Translations under genes and position numbers: made by a program
Notes under the pieces: generated by a model
The model's input: the letters and a program-made list of their open reading frames with translations, nothing else
Database searches by the model: none
Told to the model about the DNA's origin: nothing
Shown: positions 23,711-35,894 of the stretch, one piece after another
How the letters are laid out: each line of letters starts with the position of its first letter
Position numbering within the stretch: position 1 is the first letter of the stretch
Assembly: GCA_050084985.1 (NCBI GenBank)
Contig: JBITNC010000001.1
Coordinates: 117,304,001-117,368,000 of the forward strand
Reading direction: 5' to 3'
Source: Nageia nagi
Lineage: Eukaryota > Pinophyta
Length of the DNA stretch: 64,000 nt

Positions 23711-26700
23711 ATGGAAGACTCTTTTTTATCCAAACACATTCTTGATGGTTCCAACTTTAAGATTTGGAAACCACAAATGAGAGCTGAATTATAGCAAAAG
23801 AAGCTTTGGTAAATAGTGAATGAAAACCTTGTACCTCCTATAGATGAGAAGGCACTAGAGGCTTACAACATGAAGAATGAGTTGGCAACTTTCATGATTT
23901 ACCGTGCAATTTCAGATGATGTGCTCCTAATGATTTCTTCTTCAACCTCAGTAAGGGAAGCTTGGGATAAGCTTAAGCAAATCTACCTTGGTTCAAACTT
24001 TTCAAGACGGTTTACCATTCTCCAAAGTTTGCTTCAATCTCATCAAGGGGAAGATGAAAATGTGGCTATCTACTTGAACAAAATCATTAATCTAAGGACC
24101 TAACTTGTTGCTTATGGATGCAATTGGATCAATGATTAATTCATGGTCTTCATCATTCTTCAAAACCTTTCTTCAAATCTTGAAAACTTTATGATAGTTA
24201 TGGAAATAAGGCTTGATGATGAAGAAGAAGTCTTCTTCTTTGAGAACCTTTCAAGGCACCTATTGAAGCATGAGGAAACCCTTAACAGTAAGATGTTGAT
24301 TTCTTCTCTTAAGGATAATAATGTTGCTCTTGGAGCAACTAAACCTCCTTTTAAGAAGTTCAACCATCAAAAAAAATCTTATCATTCTTCCTCCAAAAGG
24401 TTTAAGAAAAGAGGTAATGGCTATATTAGTAGAAGGAATAATGGCAATAATAGCAATAATAAGATCAACAACAATAGTAGCAGGAACAATGATAACAATA
24501 ACCACTTCATGCAAAGAGTGGAAAAGGCAAAGCAAATATTCTTTAACCTAAGAAAAAGTTTAATGGTAATTGTAACTATTATGGAATCCAAGGTCACAAA
24601 GAAGTTGATTACTACAAAAAAAAAGAGAGAAAAAGTTTAAAAGTAATAGAAATATAAAAAACTTCAAAGGAAAGAAGAATGCTCATGCTAGTTTTACTAC
24701 GATGCTCTACTCCATGTCTTACTTCTTTTTGTCTGAATGGATTGTTGATTCTGGTTGCACTAATCATCTTTGCTTTGAAAAAGAAAAGTTTGAAAATTTT
24801 TACAAGTATAAAAAAGATACAGTTATGATAGGTGATAACTCTACCCTTAAAGTCTAAAGAATTGGGAGTGTGGTAATTCATGAAAAGGTTCTTAAAAATG
24901 TTCTCTATGTTTCTAAGTTAAGGATGAACCTTCTCTCGTGATCCAAGTTGCTAGAAAAGAGTACTCTTTTGAGTTTGATTCTCAATTCTGGTGAATTTTG
25001 AAAGGACTTGCCACTTTGGTTAAAGGATGTATAAAATATAACCTCTACATTATGGATCAAGTTCTATCAAAGTTGTGTCTTGCTTCTAGTGTGTATTCTA
25101 GAGGTAATCTTTGGCACCATCATTTAGGGCAGCTTAACTAAAAGAGTATTCATATCATGAAAGACTAAGTACTTGTGGAAGGTATGTCTTCAATTTCTCC
25201 TTTGATTGGTCTATTTGAGAGGTGCATTCTTGACAAGATGCATAGACAAAAGTTTGAAAAAGATAAGGCAACAAGAGCATCTCAACCTCTTCAAATTGTG
25301 CATTCAAATTTGATGGGTCTATTCCAAACTAAGTCGCTTGGAGGAGCATCTTACATCTTGACCTTCATTGATGACTTTAGTAGGATGACCTTTGGGTATC
25401 TACTTGAGCACAAGGATCAAACCTTTGAGAGTTTTAAGGTTTTTAAGCCCTTTATTGAGAATCAAACTAACATTAAAATCAAGATGTTAAGATCAGATAA
25501 TGGAAGAGAATATAATAACAATGCATTCAATGACTTTTGTGCTAAGTATGGAATCAAAAGGTAGTTTATGATTCTTTACACTCCTCAGTAGAACGATGTT
25601 GCCAAAAGAAAAAATAGAACAATTATGGAGATGGCTAGATGCATGTTGGGTAATCTTTCTAATTTTTTATGAGATGAAGCTATGAGCATTGCTATTTACA
25701 CCTTGAATAGATGTCCCACAAAATCCATTTAGAGTAAAACTCCTTTTGAGGCATGGTTAGGAAGAAAACCTAATATTTCATATGTTCTCCTATATTATTT
25801 TTAAGAAAATGAAGAAGTTGGATAAAAGAAGCTTGGTTCCTTATCCCAATGAAAAGATTGTGATTAGCAATAAGTAGATCTACAAGGTCAAGTTCAATTT
25901 AGTTGAAGATATCATGAAATATAAAGCAAGATTAGTAGCAAAAGGTTTTGCTCAAAAATACAATGTAGATTATGAGAAAACCTTTGCTCTTGTGACAAAG
26001 ATGTCTACTATCAAGATTATCCTTGCTCTTTTTGCAGCTCAAAGATAGAAAGTTTTTCAACTTGAGGTCAAAAGTGCATTTTTCAATGGTGATTTAGATA
26101 TAAAAATCTTCATGAATCAACTAGAAGGGTTTATTGTGGAAGGCAAAGAGTCCTTTATATGCAAGCTAAAGAAGTCATTATATGGACTTAAGCAAGCACC
26201 ATGAGCCTGGTATAAGAAGATTTTAGGGTACTTTGCAAACATTGGTTTCTCCAAGTGTTTCTCTGACTCCGATCTATATGAGCTCAATCAAGGGAAAAAA
26301 GTGGTTTTGATTCTCCTTTATGTGGATGATCTTCTAATAACTAAAAATAATGATAAAATCATTCAAGAGTGCATATCCAAACTTAAGGCAATATTTGTAC
26401 TTATCTCAATCAATCTAAAGTATATATCAGACATCTTGTAGAAGTTTGGAATGAAGAGTGTAGATATGCTACTATCCTAGTTTCTCTTGGAATCATTGTC
26501 TCTCTGAGCTCCAACTCTCAGTTAGTTGATGCTACAACTTATAGGCAATTAATTAGTATTCTTTTATATTTGACTATATCCAGGCCAGATATTGCCTTTG
26601 TAGTGAATTTGACGGCATGATTCATGCAGAAACCATATGTTGAGCATTTCAATGCTATTAAGCAAATCTTAAGGTATGTTACAGGGACTAAGGATCCTAC

Positions 26701-27220
26701 TCTAAAGTATTTTAAGTTGCCCTCATTTGTTCTCTTTAGATTCTTAGATTCCAACTATGGGAGAGATAGAGATGATAGAAAATCAACCTCTACGTATGTG
26801 TTTAGCATTGGTTCAGGTGCTATCTCTTGGAATTCCAAGAAGCAGCCTACTATTTCTCTTTCCACCATAGAAGTTGAATATCATGCCATATCTGTTGTAG
26901 CCCAAGAAGCCATTTAGCTAAGGCATATTTTGAAAGAAATTGGGTATGAGTAAGGTGGGTCATCTTTGATTTCTTCAAATAATTAGTCGGCTATTTCATT
27001 AGCTAAGAATTCTATGTTCTATCAGAGAATAAAATATATGGAAATCCATGCCCATTTAAGTAGGAAGAAGGTTCTTGATGGCATCATACACCTAGAGTAT
27101 TATCCATCCACCTTGAACTCCATTGATTTATTCACCAAGCCCTTCTCGAAAGCTCAATTTTGTAAGCTTAAGGATGCTATTGGGTTGGTGAAGTTTCCCT
27201 CAAAGGGGAGTGAAGTTTGA
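23711..27220 (+). pseudogene. Copia gag-pol polyprotein, element B (broken)
   Basis: Starts at ATG 23711 ('MEDSFLSKHILDGSNF') and ends in GSEV then a stop at 27220. Gag is readable at 23816-24103 and 24143-24640, including an Asn-rich stretch. Protease 'WIVDSGCTNH' is near 24740. Integrase is at 25175-25564 with 'YILTFIDDFSRMTFGYL' and 'LRSDNGREY'; the usual second glycine after the catalytic Asp is Arg here. About 350 bp are missing around 25790-25840, joining integrase to reverse transcriptase. A second deletion of about 80 bp lies near 26395, after 'LLYVDDLLITKNND'. RNase H is at 26624-27220 ('DRKSTSTYVFSIGSGAISW', 'RIKYMEIHAHLSRKKVLD'). Multiple in-frame stops. Not functional. Confidence 0.9.
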
Positions 27221-27284
27221 ATTCTTGTGTTGAATTCATGTTTGTGATGACAACTTCACCCCTAGGAGGATTTTATGCTGCATA

Positions 27285-27569
27285 ATGTTGATTTTGTTGT
27301 ACACCTTCATCGTAAGTTCACTCTACGTGAGGAACTTGTTATACAAATTGGCCAATCTAGCACTATTCAATTATCCATGTGTAAGGAACTCTTATGTGTC
27401 TTTTGGCACTATTCAGTTATCTATATGTGAGGAACTCATATGTGCATGCTCTATTTTGGTCAATCTAGCGCTGTTCAGTTATCCATGTGTGAAGAACTCT
27501 TATGTGTCTTTTGGCATTGTTCAATTATCCATATGTGAAGAACTCATATGTGCATGCTCTATTTTGTAA
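27285..27569 (+). repeat. 3' untranslated repeat array of element B
   Basis: One stem-loop of the type AAGTTC (27314-27319) ... GAACTT (27332-27337) is followed by about four copies of a roughly 60-bp unit. Each unit contains 'cagttatccatatgtgagga' or a variant and 'actcttatgtg' or 'actcatatgtg'. The 94-codon frame through it merely reflects the repeats. Same location as the hairpin array in C. Confidence 0.7.
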
Positions 27570-27600
27570 TGATAATCAACACATGTTTCATATACAATAG

Positions 27601-27650
27601 GTGACTATAAGTTTTTTAACATGGCATCTTTGTGATGACTTATAGTTCAC
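27601..27650 (+). other. Conserved 3' hairpin of element B
   Basis: GTGACTATAAGT pairs with ACTTATAGTTCAC. Relative to A and C a G-C pair is replaced by A-T, keeping the stem. Confidence 0.65.
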
Positions 27651-28017
27651 CATTGATCAGTTCATGATGGCATTTATGTGATTCATCTATCTTTGATGAG
27701 ATGAATATGTTGCATCTAACTTATCTTATTATTTGAGCTGCTCATGACTTATAAGTTCCTTTGAGATTGCAGGTTACTTACCTAAGGTATGCAGGCTCTT
27801 GGAGACTCTTCATGACTTCCAATTGGATGACTACTTTATGTACATTGAAATTAGTTGTAATTAATGATTGTATTTGAAAAAGTAGTGAGTCTCAAACTAG
27901 ATCTTTCTTACTTCACAAATATGTAAAAAGTTCTCTCATCTTCGTTGTATCTATTTGGAGGAGAACTCTCTTACTTTCTCTTCTTCTCTTTTACTCACTC
28001 TATCCCAATATTGCGTT

Positions 28018-28026
28018 AAAGGGGAG
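28018..28026 (+). other. Polypurine tract of element B
   Basis: AAAGGGGAG directly before the 3' LTR. Confidence 0.9.
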
Positions 28027-28522
28027 TGTTGGAATGTATAATGCATTATTGTAAAGGTGTTGTAATAATCTTCTATGTAAGTTCACTAATACTTAAGGGT
28101 ATCATTTGATACCTTAAGTATTTAAGTGAATATGATAATATAACTTGTCCTACACTCCATGTCATGAGCATGCCCCTTGGGTAAAAGGATGTGCATGTCA
28201 TGCTTTTGTACATTGGATAAAAAGGTGATACAAAAAGGGGTTTTGGCCTATAAATAGAAGGCTTCCTCTTTGTGATCATACACCAATTGTGAAGTAAAGT
28301 TATGCTATAGGATAGAAGTGTAGGAGATGAGATTAGGAGGATTGTAAGAGAGTTGTATTTGTGATTGAAGTAAAGATCTAGTTAGTGGATGTACTCCTAG
28401 TTGGAGGAACCACTTACATCTTGTGTTGTGAGATTGGTTTGTGAGTTTGTTAGATGTAATTATGAGCTTTCAAGAGATCATAGTTGTTTAAGAATTATCT
28501 TGTAAGTGTTAGTTCCTTCATC
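28027..28522 (+). repeat. 3' LTR of element B
   Basis: 496 bp, pairs with 20252-20745. TATA box CTATAAATAG at 28248-28257, U3 palindrome at 28088-28122. Confidence 0.93.
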
Positions 28523-29385
28523 CTTGAGCAATAATCATCCCAATCCATACCTATGGTTTCCCTTGGCCACCATATACATAATCACATGCATATCTTGGTG
28601 ATAACATTGCTTTGGCCCAACGAACCTATATGACTACATCTCACATAGATGGTCTATGTCACCATTTTCCTCTTGATGGATCTATGCTCACTACTTAGCC
28701 ACTAGCCTTCATGCTTCTGGGCCAACCAAGGGACTTCTAATGATGGAGCACCATAGTACCGTGTTCTTGGAAAACCAATACCCTGTTTATCCACTTGGGT
28801 AGCTCAACACCCATGCTAGGTACACACATACTAGGAAAGTTGAGAGCACAAAAACATCTCGCACAAATTGATCTAGCCAATGGGCCTTCGTATGGAATCC
28901 ACCCAACCACATGACTAGTAACTTGCTTCACCAACTATTTCACACAATGTTCAATTGGAGGCACCTCACAAGGAATGCCCAAACTAACCCATAAAGTACA
29001 ATCCCATGTAGCCTAGTATCAAGGTAACACTTCTAGCTCCAAGCCCATCAATGAGTTTCATCCCTTCGAACTCTTTTCTAACACACGATGACAACTAGGT
29101 TGAAGTATTCCATTCCACACCTGGCACTCCACTCTTCATTCCCTTATCGATCCTTGGACACAACCAAGTTCCCCTTGGGTACACTACTAGGTACCCAAGA
29201 CATAAATTTTGAGCTTTCCTTCCCACTAATGGCACTCTGCTCATCGACTCACATGCTTGGCTATTACCAAACAAACCTATCTCAAGCTATTTCACCTCAA
29301 CATCACCATTTCCATCATGGTCTCCATTGAGTCAGCTAGGGTATCCTCCAAACTAGCTATGGTCATCAAACCAAGTTAGCCATAG
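28523..29385. repeat. Unclassified repeat R, copy R1 (part after element B)
   Basis: Continues R1 in register with R2 and R3. The minus strand holds a 65-codon frame (28934-28737) including 'GVELPKWI', which R2 has as 'GVELPKWM' (near 30860) and R3 as 'VVELPEWI' (near 62925). The right edge joins R2 within a short shared 'agttagccat' at about 29374-29383, and the tail seen at the end of R2 and R3 is missing. Confidence 0.7.
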
Positions 29386-31890
29386 ATGCACATCTGCCTA
29401 CCTAGCCTCTGTTTCCTATCATAACTCACCCCATCATATTCTCCCCCACTTTAAACTGGTGGTGATCTAACACTAGGTAAACCAATAATATGCACATCCA
29501 TGTGCTCCTCATATCCAGCATACTGTGTTCGAGTATGTGTATAGAATTCCTAGGGATTTTATCAGTACTATAGCATATGAATGCCATATCTAGCAGAATT
29601 ACTGACCCACACACAAGGTATCCCATATAATCAAGATAGCCAAACTTCTCCAATATCAAAGACTCAACCTCAATCAGTAACCGTATAAACTATCTCATAA
29701 ATCTCGTTATTTGAACTAGCAACAACAGTAGCTAACACGAGGGTCCATGGTCACACTCTTTCCTTTTTCCATGAACCTCATCCATCCACGAATGATACCA
29801 ACACTAGCTAACAAGGCTTTATGAAGACATTGCCTAAGGAAATATTCTAGGCATTAACCAAATTAGGCCAAACTTGCCCTACACTAGCATCCTTGCCTTC
29901 CATCTATATGACTAACATGTCCACCATTCTATGCCTTGTACTAACCATATTTTATGTGAATCCACATGAGCTTAGCCTCCGTGTTGTGCATGACCAAAGG
30001 TATCAACTAACGCATCTCATTTCCTTGGGTTTTCAACCAATGGATTATGCCCATCACCTAGCACAGGCAATCACCCATGGTTCCACTCCTGAGCTGGGTC
30101 CAATCCACATTTCTAATCAGTAACCATTATTCTAGCTAAGGCATGTTCCCATGGTGCTTGCTCAACCTTGGAATATCTTTAGTACACAAGCCCACTGAAG
30201 GATCTAACACATGCAATTTTATACAATATGGAGACGCATTTGTTTAAGACTATCATGCCTCAAACTTGACTTGCCTAAGCCACCCTTAATCCATGAATCT
30301 AGTATCCAATCTAGTTGCATGATTGTGAGCATCATCATTGTGACTACTTGACATCTTGCTTTCACTAAGCCAACTAGTCCTATAATGCAAGATTTGTTTA
30401 CCCCTTTACCTTTTCAATTTCAAGGGTCATGTGCACCACTGCCTCATCGATGAATCTATAGCAACATGCATAGGGTAACATTCACTAGTGCTCGCTATAG
30501 CACCTTGACCTAGGAGGGAGTGGTTAGCAAGAACCACCAACCAGACACACACAAAGGAAGGCATTAGAGATGCACCATCCCATCAAGAGCACCCTAAACG
30601 ATGATCACCCCAATCTAGACATATGGCTCCCATTGACCACCATACACACAAGCATGTGCACACCATGGTGATAACATTGCCTTGGCCCAACAAACCTATA
30701 TGAATATGTCTCACATAAATGGTTTATATCACCATTTCCCTCTCAGCAGATCTATGCTCACCACTTAGCCACTAGCCTTCATGCATCCAGGCCAACCAAG
30801 GTGTTTTTGATGATTGAACACCACACCATCATGTTTTTAGCCAACCAACATCCCACATCCACTTAGGTAGCTCAACACCCCTGCCAGGCATACACGTACC
30901 AAGAAAGTTAGGAGCATGAAACCATCTCACACAAACTGATCTAGCCATCAGGCCTTCATACCAGATCTACCTAATCACATGACAAGTAAGTGGCTTCACC
31001 AACTGTTTCATACACCACTCAATTGGAGGCACCTTAGAAGGAATGCCTATACTACCTCGTAGAGTACACTCCCATGTAGCCCAGTCCTAAGGCAACATTG
31101 CTAGATCCAAGTCCATCAAACAGGTTTCATCCCTTCAAACTCTTTGCCAACACACCATGGTAACTGGGTCAGAGTATTCCATGCCACACTTGGCACTCCA
31201 CTCTTTGTTCCCTTCGCTGATCCTTGGACACAACTAAGTTTCCCTTGGGCACACTACTAGGTTCCCAAGACACAAAGTCCTAGCTTCACTTGCCACCAGC
31301 AGTACTCTTCTCATTGACTTACTTACTTGGCCATTACCAACCAATCCTATCTCGTACCTATCTCAATCCATTTCACCTCAACATCACCATTTCCATCATG
31401 GTCTCCATCGAGTCAGCTAAGATGTCCTTCGAACCAGCTATGATCATCCAATCAAGTAAGCCATGGTTTCTCCCAAAAGTATCTATCGAGTTAGTCATGG
31501 TTCATCTAAGGTACCACCATGCTAAACAAAACACATATCTATTGCAAAACAAAACTAATACATGTCGAAGAGGTTTTAGCAGCCAAAGGCTCCTCACCCA
31601 CTTTCAACAAGAGATGGGCTCTCGACCGTTGCAACCCAACAAAACGTACACCTACAGTAGGGACATCCCTAGCTTCCCCAAGGCAAAATCCAACTTGGGC
31701 CGAATTGTTTGACTCCCTATGAGCCAAGATTCCCGCAAGCCTCTACCATGCATTCCGACTATGGTTCATTTCAGAGGACTTACCCACTGCTTATAATGCT
31801 CCAAATCCCTAACCATGGTCTTGATCCGACTTCAAAAGAGGTTGCATCGTTCCCACCAAAGGCTCCACCTTGCCAAGGCTAACCGCTATT
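29386..31890. repeat. Unclassified repeat R, copy R2
   Basis: An uninterrupted copy of about 2.5 kb in direct tandem with R1. Minus-strand translation over 30700-31400 gives long open stretches with scattered stops. They include 'TWECTLRGSIGIPSKVPPIE' (near 31050) and 'GVELPKWM'. No domain is recognisable. The right border is sharp: at 31891 the sequence returns to the D repeat, repeating 63 bp found just left of R1 (18920-18981). Confidence 0.7.
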
Positions 31891-32290
31891 TTCTTTCAAA
31901 AGAAACTCTCATAATTCAATTTTCTTAATATTATCCATAGAGTAAAACTAAAATGAAACAAACAACAAAGTGAAATTATAGAAAAGAGAAGAGTAAGATG
32001 GTGACTTATAACACCACTTCGAAACCAAAGAATATCACAAATATATTCTGATTTAGTTCTGCACCATCATTCGAAATGAAAGAATTATACAGCTTAGATT
32101 TAACAATTAAATTAATATACATATCACTTTCGAATTTGTTTTTGATTTTGAACTCTTTGTTTTATGATACATTCCCATATCATGCAACAGAAATGCATTT
32201 TTTGTAGAGGCATTTTGATTTGCTAAGAAGATGACTCTTGTTACATATAAATCATGTCATTCGGCAGGAAGTTGAATGTTTATGTTTATA
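31891..32290. repeat. Partial D repeat to the right of R2
   Basis: Matches 16080-16475 and 58600-58985. Its first 63 bp also match the left flank of R1, as if R had been inserted into D with a very long target duplication. Similarity to D stops at about 32290. Confidence 0.75.
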
Positions 32291-33928
32291 TTTACGGTGA
32301 GGCATCCGCTTCCGAAAAAAAAACTGACCTCGACGCATCGATGGCTCAAATGCGAGGAGAATATTGTAAGACAATGTGAGCGTTTAAAATAATTTCGACG
32401 TTACTACGTTAGGTCCTTTAATCCGTTCTATGTTCAATCTATCCTTGTGAATAACTTCCCATGTCAATGGTACTACTAATATCAAGTTTTTGCTCTAATA
32501 TGGTCTATTAACACGGGCATTAATAACTTTCATGATTTATAATTACATTAATATCCAATCTCTAGGCTTCTAACTATTCACTGTTTTATGCTATTTTTTA
32601 AGAGCAATGTTGTTCAACACCTAAAGGGTAGATTACCAAAATGGAATCATAATTTAATAGAACCCTTGAATATGAATAAAACCTACTTCACATGGCATTC
32701 ATTTATTTCATGTATTACCAATTGATTTTTTCACACGAAACTTTTGTATCAACCACATATTTATCAAGTGAATTCAGAAAGAAATATATTTTCCCAAAGT
32801 TGTGTAGTAAAATCATAAAGTGCAACAAATGTTTAAAGTAGATTCAAACTATTTAACTAGGATGAATTAGAACAGTAAAAGTCAAAGTAAGTTTATTTCT
32901 GACATCTTTATTTTTTATTTATTTTTATAAAATATGTATTCTTGTTTGCAAAATAGGTTGTAAAATTATACGTATTGAATGCGTTCATGATACTCCAAAA
33001 CTTCAAATATTTATATGGTTTTGTAAAAGTTTATAATATTAATATGATGAGTTTCACAACAAAAGTGATATTATAAATTTGTCATTTTGATGCTTGTACC
33101 CATATCTTCAATTGTGGGATTGATTGCAAAATTTGATTGCTACAATGTGAATGTACTATTTTTTTTTTTTTTTGGAAAATTGATATCTTTCAAATGTGTG
33201 CATTTGTTGCCTATATGTTATGGGAGCAAACAAAAGAGGCTTTTCAAATCAAACTATATACATATAAATGTCAATAAAAAAATAAATATAATAATATGTA
33301 TCATGCATGGGAAATATGTTCATCCCAATTTCAATATAAGGATTTGAACACGTATAGGATATGTTCTTGTTTTTATCATCCTATGATTCTGATGATGAGT
33401 CTTACATATTGAAACTCAAATAAAACATGTAGCCGATGGAACAAAATTGGTTTTTCAATATGATGTTCTATTTTTTTTATAGTTCTTTGTATATTTGAAT
33501 CATGATTGATTTGAGGTATCTTTATCGAGAATAATAAAACCATGTTACACCAAATTTTGAAGTTCAAAAGTTGCATGATGAATTTGATGTATGTAGTATT
33601 TTGATAGTCATGCCTTTTAACAATGTAATTTGATTCCTATCATGTTCATGTTATTCATGTTCCAAACCTGAGATATGAGGCTTTATAAAACTGTAAGGTC
33701 TATTTCGAATGGATCTTAATGTTGTAGCCTTTGTTACTAATGCATTATTATTATTTTGATTAACTTTCTTTGCAAAAATAGTATGGTAATTCCATTTAAA
33801 AATTTGGCCTATGTGCCCATTTGGATTATGTATTGCTATAAAGTACCTACTTCAAGGTTTAAATTTTTAACCATTTTCAATAGAAAATACATTTTGCGAG
33901 TTGTTGTAAACTATAGAATTAATATAAA
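32291..33928. other. AT-rich unclassified sequence
   Basis: No protein motif, RNA gene or repeat partner in this window was found. Short open frames are scattered and unconvincing. Confidence 0.45.
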
Positions 33929-33933
33929 TATAT

Positions 33934-34646
33934 TGGGCATGTTTCATCCTTTGTAAAGAACATATCATGTACAACTACGTTTTGGTGCATGTGAGAAATG
34001 AAGATTCTTTTTTAATCTAAATAGGAATACATTTGATATGTAGATTCTACACATTCATACCTTTCCAACGGCTAAAGAACATGTAAAACAGAACTTTGGA
34101 TAAAAATTTATGGATTCTACAAGTTGGCTATTTTTATAGGGACTGCAGCTACATTTTTCAAGGTGATATAGTTGGAAAAAATATAATGGGTGGTTTTAGC
34201 CCATGGTTTTATTCTCATTGTATTGTAATACTACTATATGGTTTTTTGGATGGACTTATCTTATAAATATGGTACTGTAATATGCATCAAGTATCCTTTG
34301 GATAAATGCTTTTACCTTGGGTTTGGCATGAAAGAGCATGATGGAGTATCTTGGAATAATCTTGGACTAATGTGTATGCTTTGGGTTGGGCATTGGAGCA
34401 CATGATGGTGGATTTTGTATTAGATCTTGAGAGAATCAAGTATGCTCAAGGTTTGTGCATGGAACATGGTGATACTATGTGGTAATGCCTATGATGGTAT
34501 TATGGAAGGATGTCCATGGAGGCATTCTTGAAATGTATTCCTACATAAAGAATATGAGAGGAATTGCTTATAATCACGATGGAGTGATTATGTTGTGAGT
34601 GAAGAAGAAATCCATGTTTGAGAAGCCTCTTGGGAGATGGAGAGAG
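33934..34646 (+). repeat. 5' LTR of F (3' end missing)
   Basis: Aligns with 35692-35894 plus 45309-45867. The last 34 bases or so of the LTR are absent because the palindrome arm begins at 34647. Confidence 0.78.
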
Positions 34647-35407
34647 GATATTCACCTCCTCTAGATTGTTCTTTCACCATGCTTTGAACCACCACATCAG
34701 ATTAGTGTCAACCTTGCACCTTCTCTTGTGATCAACAAGTAACAAGATAATCTACATCATTCTTCTTTTCATTGCTCCCACTGCTTCACCAATCTCCTAG
34801 CTTTCTACAGTCAAGAACAATACATTGGAAACTCTACCTTTCAAATTATAAGCTTTCATATGTAGAACCTAGGAAGGGATAGGGAAAAAGAGGTGGTCAG
34901 TCTCATCTTGCAACAATCTAATTTCCTTTGTTTAGAATACAAGCTCAAACTTGGTTACAATTCTCACAACACATTTCTACTATAGCTCCCAGCTCCCACT
35001 CAAACCAAAATCCACCCAACCTTAAGCTCTAATACCAATTGTTTGGTGGATTCTAGTTTGAGTGTGAGCTGGGAGCTATAGTAGAAATGGGTTACGAGAA
35101 TTATAACCAAGTTTGAGCTTGTATTCTGAACTGAAGAAATCATATTGTTACAAGATGAGATTGACCACACTTTTTCCCTATCCCTTCCTAGGTTTTGCAT
35201 ACAAAAAGCTTGTAATTGGAAAGGTAGAGTTTCTAGTGTATTATTCTTAATTATAGAATATTTGTGAAGTAGTGGGAGCAATGAAAAAAAGAATGAGGTA
35301 GATTGTCTTGTTACTTGTTGATCACAGAAGAAGGTGCAAGGTTGACACTAATCTGATGTGATGGTTCAAAGCATGGTGAATGAACAATCTGGAGAAGGTG
35401 AATATCT
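34647..35407. repeat. Large palindrome in F (arms about 370 bp)
   Basis: 34647-35020 is the reverse complement of 35041-35407, with scattered mismatches and a 20-base spacer. The spacer and its edge read AATTGGTATTAGAGC on the minus strand, a variant of the iMet primer-binding site. The right arm is in normal element orientation and the left arm is an inverted copy placed between the 5' LTR and the internal region. Confidence 0.88.
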
Positions 35408-35691
35408 TCAGTGTGGATTGAAGATGATCTTCAATGGATGTAATAGTGGTGGAGCTATTGTGAATCAGTCTCTAAGTAGAAGATTATTTATGAATTTGCT
35501 AAGGCAGATCTATCTATGTCCTTGGATGAATGTTGCACATGTTTAATATGTGATTTAGATCATATTGGTGATTACACATAGAATGGGAGCTCTAAGTAAA
35601 TTTATATTCAATTTTGAATATATAGTTTGGATTGGTAATTATTCAGGATTGGTTGATCCCTTTGCAAAGGATTCAACAAGTGGGAGATTAT
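35408..35691 (+). other. Internal remainder of F
   Basis: Short internal part before the 3' LTR. It contains 'cttcaatggatgtaatagtg', similar to 'cttcaacggatgcagtaatg' in E3 (57728 on), and ends in a purine-rich tract at 35680-35688. No protein is encoded. Confidence 0.6.
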
Positions 35692-35894
35692 TGTGTATGT
35701 TTCATCCTTTGTAAAGAAAATATCATGTACAACTATGTTTTGATGAAGGTGAGAAATGAAGGTTCTTTTCTTCTCCAAATGGGACAAAATTTGAGGTATA
35801 GATTAAACATATTCATACCTTTCCAATGGGTATAAAGAATACATAAAATGGATTTTTGAATCAAATGTTATGGCTTCTACAATTTGGTTATTTT
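35692..35894 (+). repeat. 3' LTR of F, part left of C
   Basis: Aligns with the beginning of 33934-34646; continues at 45304. Confidence 0.78.
35890..35894. repeat. Target-site duplication of element C (ATTTT)
   Basis: Matched by 45304-45308. The intact counterpart in the 5' LTR of F (near 34120) shows the unbroken target 'ggctatttttataggg'. Confidence 0.9.

Larger units (their letters stand above)
20252..28522 (+). mobile_element. Ty1/copia LTR retrotransposon, element B (full length, degenerate)
   Basis: Complete element inserted in R1, with LTRs 20252-20745 and 28027-28522, an iMet primer-binding site, a leader of about 2.9 kb, a broken gag-pol, a 3' repeat zone and a polypurine tract. 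The flanks TCTTT (20247-20251) and TCCTT (28523-28527) are probably a target duplication with one later change. By eye the LTRs differ at about 16 of 494 positions (about 3%), so it is younger than A and older than C. The coding region has deletions in the integrase-reverse transcriptase junction and in reverse transcriptase. It is inactive. Confidence 0.93.

Noticed and set aside
27285-27569. A 94-codon frame with internal repeats ('ELICACSIL')
   Set aside because: It follows the tandem repeat of the 3' untranslated zone of B and is absent from A and C.
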